A model generated the notes under the pieces. The model saw nothing but the letters and a program-made list of their open reading frames with translations. It did not search any database and was not told where the DNA came from. This document shows positions 22,610 through 25,725 of a stretch of DNA of 25,725 nucleotides, piece by piece; position 1 is the stretch's first letter; every line of letters starts with the position of its first letter. Source of the stretch: Candidatus Bathyarchaeota archaeon (lineage in GTDB: Archaea > Thermoproteota > Bathyarchaeia > Bathyarchaeales > UBA233); the NCBI GenBank assembly GCA_007050895.1, contig SMYP01000004.1, positions 7,968-33,692 on the forward strand. The letters are read 5' to 3'. A program made the translations under genes and the position numbers.

Positions 22610-23736
22610 GAAATCTGAGCAGAATAAACAACCCTTACAATGATGATAAGGACTTCGCCGGCTGTAGCATATTCGGCATGATGAACGTGGAGGGCAAACG
22701 CTTCTCGTCACGTGATCCAGTTCGAGCTATAGCCAACATGCACGACAGGGGCAACGGTTTAGGCGGAGGCTTTGCAGTCTATGGCATATATCCGCAATTC
22801 AAGAATTACTACGCGTTCCACATAATGTATCTAAGTAGAGAAGCCAAAGAGAAAACCGACCGAATATTAGCTGCAGCCTTCAACATAATTTACGACGAAG
22901 AAATGCAAACCCGACCTGCCAACGTCAGAGATCCTCCAAAGGTTTGGCGGTACTTCGTTGAACCTAAAAAGAACCGTCTTGGCGAGTTGACTGCAGATGA
23001 TTACGTAACAGAAAAGGTTATGCGGATAAACACGGAAACGGGCAAGGCGTTCGTTTTCTCCAGCGGCAAGAACATGGGAGTTTTCAAAGGAGTGGGCTTT
23101 CCTGAAGACGTTGCGAACTTCTTCTGCCTTGAGGATTATAATGGTTACCTGTGGACTGTCCACGGCAGGTTCCCAACAAATACTCCCGGCTGGTGGGGTG
23201 GCGCACACCCATTCAACATACTAGATTGGACAGTAGTGCACAACGGTGAACTCTCATCTTACGGCATAAACCGACGCTATTTGGAGATGTATGGTTACAA
23301 GTGCACCATGCAGACGGACACGGAAGTGTTAGCTTACGCTGTAGACCTGCTCATGCGCAGACAGCAGTTACCAATCGACATAGTTGTCAAAGTATTAGCT
23401 CCACCGTTGTGGAGCGAAATAGACGAAATGGAACCCAAGCAGCAAAACGTCTTCAGAGCATTACGCCAAACCTACGGAAGTCTATTGATGAACGGACCGT
23501 TCAGCATACTTGTGGCACACCACGGCGAAATGATAGGGTTGACAGATAGAATCAAACTTCGCCCTCTCGTCGCTGGCACCCGAGGCGACTTCCTTTATAT
23601 GTCCTCTGAAGAAGCTGCTATACGCCTTGTTTCGCCGCAACTTGACAAGTTCTGGTCTCCAAGAGGCGGCGAACCTGTAATCGGCAAACTCCGAAACCAA
23701 AAGAGCGAGGGTTCAGCCAGCTTGGAGGTAAACTAG
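22606..23736 (+). CDS. gltB1: Glutamate synthase, glutamine amidotransferase subunit (class II)
   Basis: Archaeal stand-alone equivalent of the N-terminal domain of bacterial GltB: it releases ammonia from glutamine for transfer to 2-oxoglutarate. In 376 residues the class II signatures are GCSIFGMMN, with Cys20 as the likely nucleophile, HGRFPTNTPGWWGGAHPF (about 186-203), VVHNGELSSYGINRRYLE (about 209-226) and TDTEVLAYAVDLL (about 238-250). Cys20 has to become N-terminal to act, so a 19-residue propeptide must be removed. ATG 22606 overlaps the previous stop as ATGA and has GAGGGA 6 bases ahead; the FMN subunit starts right after its stop. Expected partners are the two following subunits. 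Confidence 0.92.
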   Translation: MRNLSRINNPYNDDKDFAGCSIFGMMNVEGKRFSSRDPVRAIANMHDRGNGLGGGFAVYGIYPQFKNYYAFHIMYLSREAKEKTDRILAAAFNIIYDEEMQTRPANVRDPPKVWRYFVEPKKNRLGELTADDYVTEKVMRINTETGKAFVFSSGKNMGVFKGVGFPEDVANFFCLEDYNGYLWTVHGRFPTNTPGWWGGAHPFNILDWTVVHNGELSSYGINRRYLEMYGYKCTMQTDTEVLAYAVDLLMRRQQLPIDIVVKVLAPPLWSEIDEMEPKQQNVFRALRQTYGSLLMNGPFSILVAHHGEMIGLTDRIKLRPLVAGTRGDFLYMSSEEAAIRLVSPQLDKFWSPRGGEPVIGKLRNQKSEGSASLEVN

Positions 23737-25251
23737 GTGAAAACGTACATACTTCCTGATTTCCTCGTTGACAGAGATGAGAAGCGGTGCATTCGCTGCA
23801 AGGTTTGCGTTAATCAGTGCACCTACGAGACTCATAGTTATGACGTGGAAGATGATGTTATCTGTAGTAAAGACGAAAACTGCGTTAACTGCCAGCGCTG
23901 CGTAACTTTCTGCCCCACTCGCGCCATAACCATACGTAAAAACCCGAACGTTAACACGGAAAATGCTAACTGGACGTTGAGCGCCATCCGAGATCTCAAG
24001 AAGCAAGCTGAAACCGGAGGAGTGCTTCTCACGGGCATGGGCTGCGATAAGCCGGACTTAACCTACTGGGACCGACTCCTTCTGAACGCCAGCCAAGTAA
24101 CCAATCCGTCCATAGACCCGTTGCGGGAGCCTATGGAAATCAGAACCTACTTGGGCGCAAAACCCGACGAGCTGGAGATGACTATGGAAAACGGCAATGT
24201 CGTATTAAAGACACAATTAACTCCTCAGCTGCAGTTAGACACGCCAATAATGTTCTCCGCCATGTCCTACGGCGCCATAAGCCTGAACGTACATGAAGCG
24301 CTAGCAAGAGCTGCCACTGAATGCGGCACCTACTTCAACACGGGAGAAGGCGGTTTGGACAAACGCTTGTACAACTACGGCGATCACGCCATCGTCCAGG
24401 TTGCGTCAGGCCGTTTCGGTGTTCACCCCGACTATCTGAATGCTGGTGCTGCAGTGGAAATTAAAATCGGGCAAGGTGCGAAACCTGGCATAGGAGGTCA
24501 CTTGCCAGGCGAAAAAGTCACGCCTGACGTTGCTAGAACACGTATGATTCCCACGGGCACGGACGCGCTTTCGCCTGCTCCTCAGCACGACATTTACTCT
24601 ATAGAGGACCTTCGCCAGCTGATTTACGCGTTGAAAGAGGCTACGGATTATACTAAACCCATTTCAGTGAAGATTGCTGCGGTTCACAATTCAGCTGCGA
24701 TTGCTAGCGGTATGGTTCGGGCGGGCGCGGACATTATTGCATTGGACGGTGTTAGAGGCTCTACTGGAGCAGCACCGAAGGTTATCAGAGACAACGTGGG
24801 CATACCCATAGAGTTGGCTATTGCACAGGTTGACCAACGTTTACGTGACGAAGGCATCCGCAACAAGACTTCTATTGTGGCGGCTGGTGGCATAAGAAGC
24901 AGCGGAGACGTCATCAAAGCCATAGCTTTAGGCGCTGACGCAATTTATATAGGTACTGCGGCGCTTGTAGCCGTCGGTTGCACCGTTTGCCAGCGGTGTT
25001 ATACGGGAAAATGTCCTTGGGGCATCGCCACCAACGACGCATGGATTGCCAAGAGAGTTAACTCTGACATAGCCATGGAGCGGCTTGTTAACTTGCTGCG
25101 CGGGTGGAGCTTGGAAATCAAAGACATGATGGGTGGCATGGGTATAAACGCCATCGAGAGTTTACGTGGGAACCGTTTGGCTCTTCGTGGTGTAGGTCTA
25201 ACAGATACCGAACTCAAAATTTTAGGTGTAAAAATGGCAGGAGCCCAATAA
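23737..25251 (+). CDS. gltB2: Glutamate synthase, FMN / Fe-S subunit (archaeal type)
   Basis: Catalytic core of glutamate synthase: ammonia plus 2-oxoglutarate plus two electrons gives glutamate. Of 504 residues, 1-62 hold two [4Fe-4S] motifs (Cys18/21/24/28; Cys49/52/55/59) that are not part of bacterial GltB and receive electrons. The FMN-binding barrel follows: PIMFSAMSYGAISLNVHEAL, NTGEGGLD, VKIGQGAKPGIGGHLPG, GVRGSTGAAPK and IVAAGGIRSSGDVIKAIALG. The CTVCQRCYTGKCPWGIAT segment (about 413-430) is the [3Fe-4S] binding loop. GTG 23737 follows the previous TAG with no gap, with GGAGG 8 bases ahead (23724-23728). The fused ferredoxin module implies that reduced ferredoxin or the operon's own iron-sulfur carrier is the donor. 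Confidence 0.95.
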   Translation: MKTYILPDFLVDRDEKRCIRCKVCVNQCTYETHSYDVEDDVICSKDENCVNCQRCVTFCPTRAITIRKNPNVNTENANWTLSAIRDLKKQAETGGVLLTGMGCDKPDLTYWDRLLLNASQVTNPSIDPLREPMEIRTYLGAKPDELEMTMENGNVVLKTQLTPQLQLDTPIMFSAMSYGAISLNVHEALARAATECGTYFNTGEGGLDKRLYNYGDHAIVQVASGRFGVHPDYLNAGAAVEIKIGQGAKPGIGGHLPGEKVTPDVARTRMIPTGTDALSPAPQHDIYSIEDLRQLIYALKEATDYTKPISVKIAAVHNSAAIASGMVRAGADIIALDGVRGSTGAAPKVIRDNVGIPIELAIAQVDQRLRDEGIRNKTSIVAAGGIRSSGDVIKAIALGADAIYIGTAALVAVGCTVCQRCYTGKCPWGIATNDAWIAKRVNSDIAMERLVNLLRGWSLEIKDMMGGMGINAIESLRGNRLALRGVGLTDTELKILGVKMAGAQ

Positions 25252-25252
25252 A

Positions 25253-25725
25253 ATGTTGAAAGAACAAAAACATATTGTAGAAATCGATGCGAAATATGTT
25301 CCCCGAGTGAAAGAAGAAAACGGAATATGGAAAATAGACGCTGAAGACATGTATTATAAGGATCTAAACAACCTTCTGAGAAGTGTATGCAGCAAAGGCG
25401 CTGAAAAAATCGAGATTCACAAGGTTTGTGGTCAACGTTACATCGGCACCGACTTGAACACAGAAGTTAAAATCGATATTTATGGTACGCCAGGCAACGA
25501 TATGGGTGCTTTCATGAGCGGACCCAAAATAGTGGTTCACGGCAACGCGCAGGATGGTTGCGGTAACACCATGAATGAAGGTAAAATAGTGGTTCACGGT
25601 CAAGCTGGAGACCTCACAGGACATTCAATGCGAGGTGGGCAAATATTTGTCCGCGACGACGTGGGCTACCGCGTTGGCATACACATGAAAGAATACAAGA
25701 AGAAAGTACCCGACATAGTGATAGG
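25253..25725 (+). CDS. gltB3: Glutamate synthase, GXGXG (alpha-helix/beta-roll) subunit, cut by window edge
   Basis: The frame opens at ATG 25253, one base after the gltB2 stop, and is still open at the right edge (157 codons seen). AGGAG (25239-25243) lies 9 bases ahead. The product begins MLKEQKHIVEIDAK. After about residue 55 it enters the right-handed beta-helix repeats of the GXGXG domain, with recurring GPKIVVHGNAQDGCGN, EGKIVVHGQAGDLTG and GGQIFVRDDVGYRVG. In bacterial GltB this is the C-terminal structural domain that packs against the FMN barrel; in archaea and in the related FwdC/FmdC it is a separate polypeptide. Because it follows gltB1 and gltB2 directly, glutamate synthase is the better call than formylmethanofuran dehydrogenase. 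Confidence 0.88.
   Translation, partial: MLKEQKHIVEIDAKYVPRVKEENGIWKIDAEDMYYKDLNNLLRSVCSKGAEKIEIHKVCGQRYIGTDLNTEVKIDIYGTPGNDMGAFMSGPKIVVHGNAQDGCGNTMNEGKIVVHGQAGDLTGHSMRGGQIFVRDDVGYRVGIHMKEYKKKVPDIVI

Noticed and set aside
25253..25725. Formylmethanofuran dehydrogenase subunit C
   Set aside because: It shares the GXGXG fold, but the position directly after gltB1-gltB2 points to glutamate synthase; no other fwd gene is seen.

Overview
The window is a gene-dense archaeal chromosome segment. Evidence: a TrmB-family regulator, an archaeal-type triosephosphate isomerase, form III RuBisCO beside AMP phosphorylase, a PhoU protein with an AbrB-like N-terminus, an archaeal split glutamate synthase, TATA-like boxes about 25-50 nt ahead of starts, and many TTG/GTG starts preceded by GGAGG-type ribosome binding sites. 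The gene mix and the anaerobic Fe-S/flavin enzymes fit an uncultured anaerobe of the Bathyarchaeia type (TACK group). That placement is an inference from gene content, not a phylogeny. No mobile element, CRISPR array, rRNA or tRNA was seen, and no stretch over 300 bases lacks a gene.

Layout. (1) 1-2241: a PAS-domain sensor cut by the left edge diverges from a TrmB-like regulator that carries a CBS pair; a dyad lies between them. (2) 2415-6056: triosephosphate isomerase, a DUF89 phosphatase and a glycogen-debranching enzyme, tightly packed on +. They converge with galT (6053-7090, -), and the two stop codons overlap. (3) 7256-8404: DEAD-box helicase (-). (4) 8629-11484: form III RuBisCO (-) and AMP phosphorylase (+), divergent from an 87-bp promoter region; together they are two of the three steps of the archaeal AMP pathway. 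(5) 11539-14638 (-): an AIM24-like protein, a rubredoxin-fused ThDP enzyme and a small membrane protein. (6) 14821-19322 (+): thioredoxin reductase, then an operon of a tandem MvhD/FlpD ferredoxin, NfnA and NfnB. (7) 19502-20608 (-): AbrB-PhoU regulator. (8) 20886-25725 (+): an operon of a four-cluster ferredoxin, an FAD/NAD(P) oxidoreductase and the split glutamate synthase (amidotransferase, FMN subunit, and a GXGXG subunit cut by the right edge).

How they fit together: region 2 turns storage glucan and galactose into sugar phosphates for glycolysis, region 4 returns nucleotide ribose to 3-phosphoglycerate, and regions 6 and 8 move electrons between ferredoxin, NAD(P)H and glutamate synthesis. 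The most unusual piece is the MvhD-MvhD/NfnA/NfnB operon. Its first protein is an internal duplication of a [2Fe-2S] adaptor normally found with Hdr/hydrogenase. Its NfnA has an altered dinucleotide loop and apparently starts at CTG behind a perfect GGAGG. It may be an Nfn variant with a different third redox partner.
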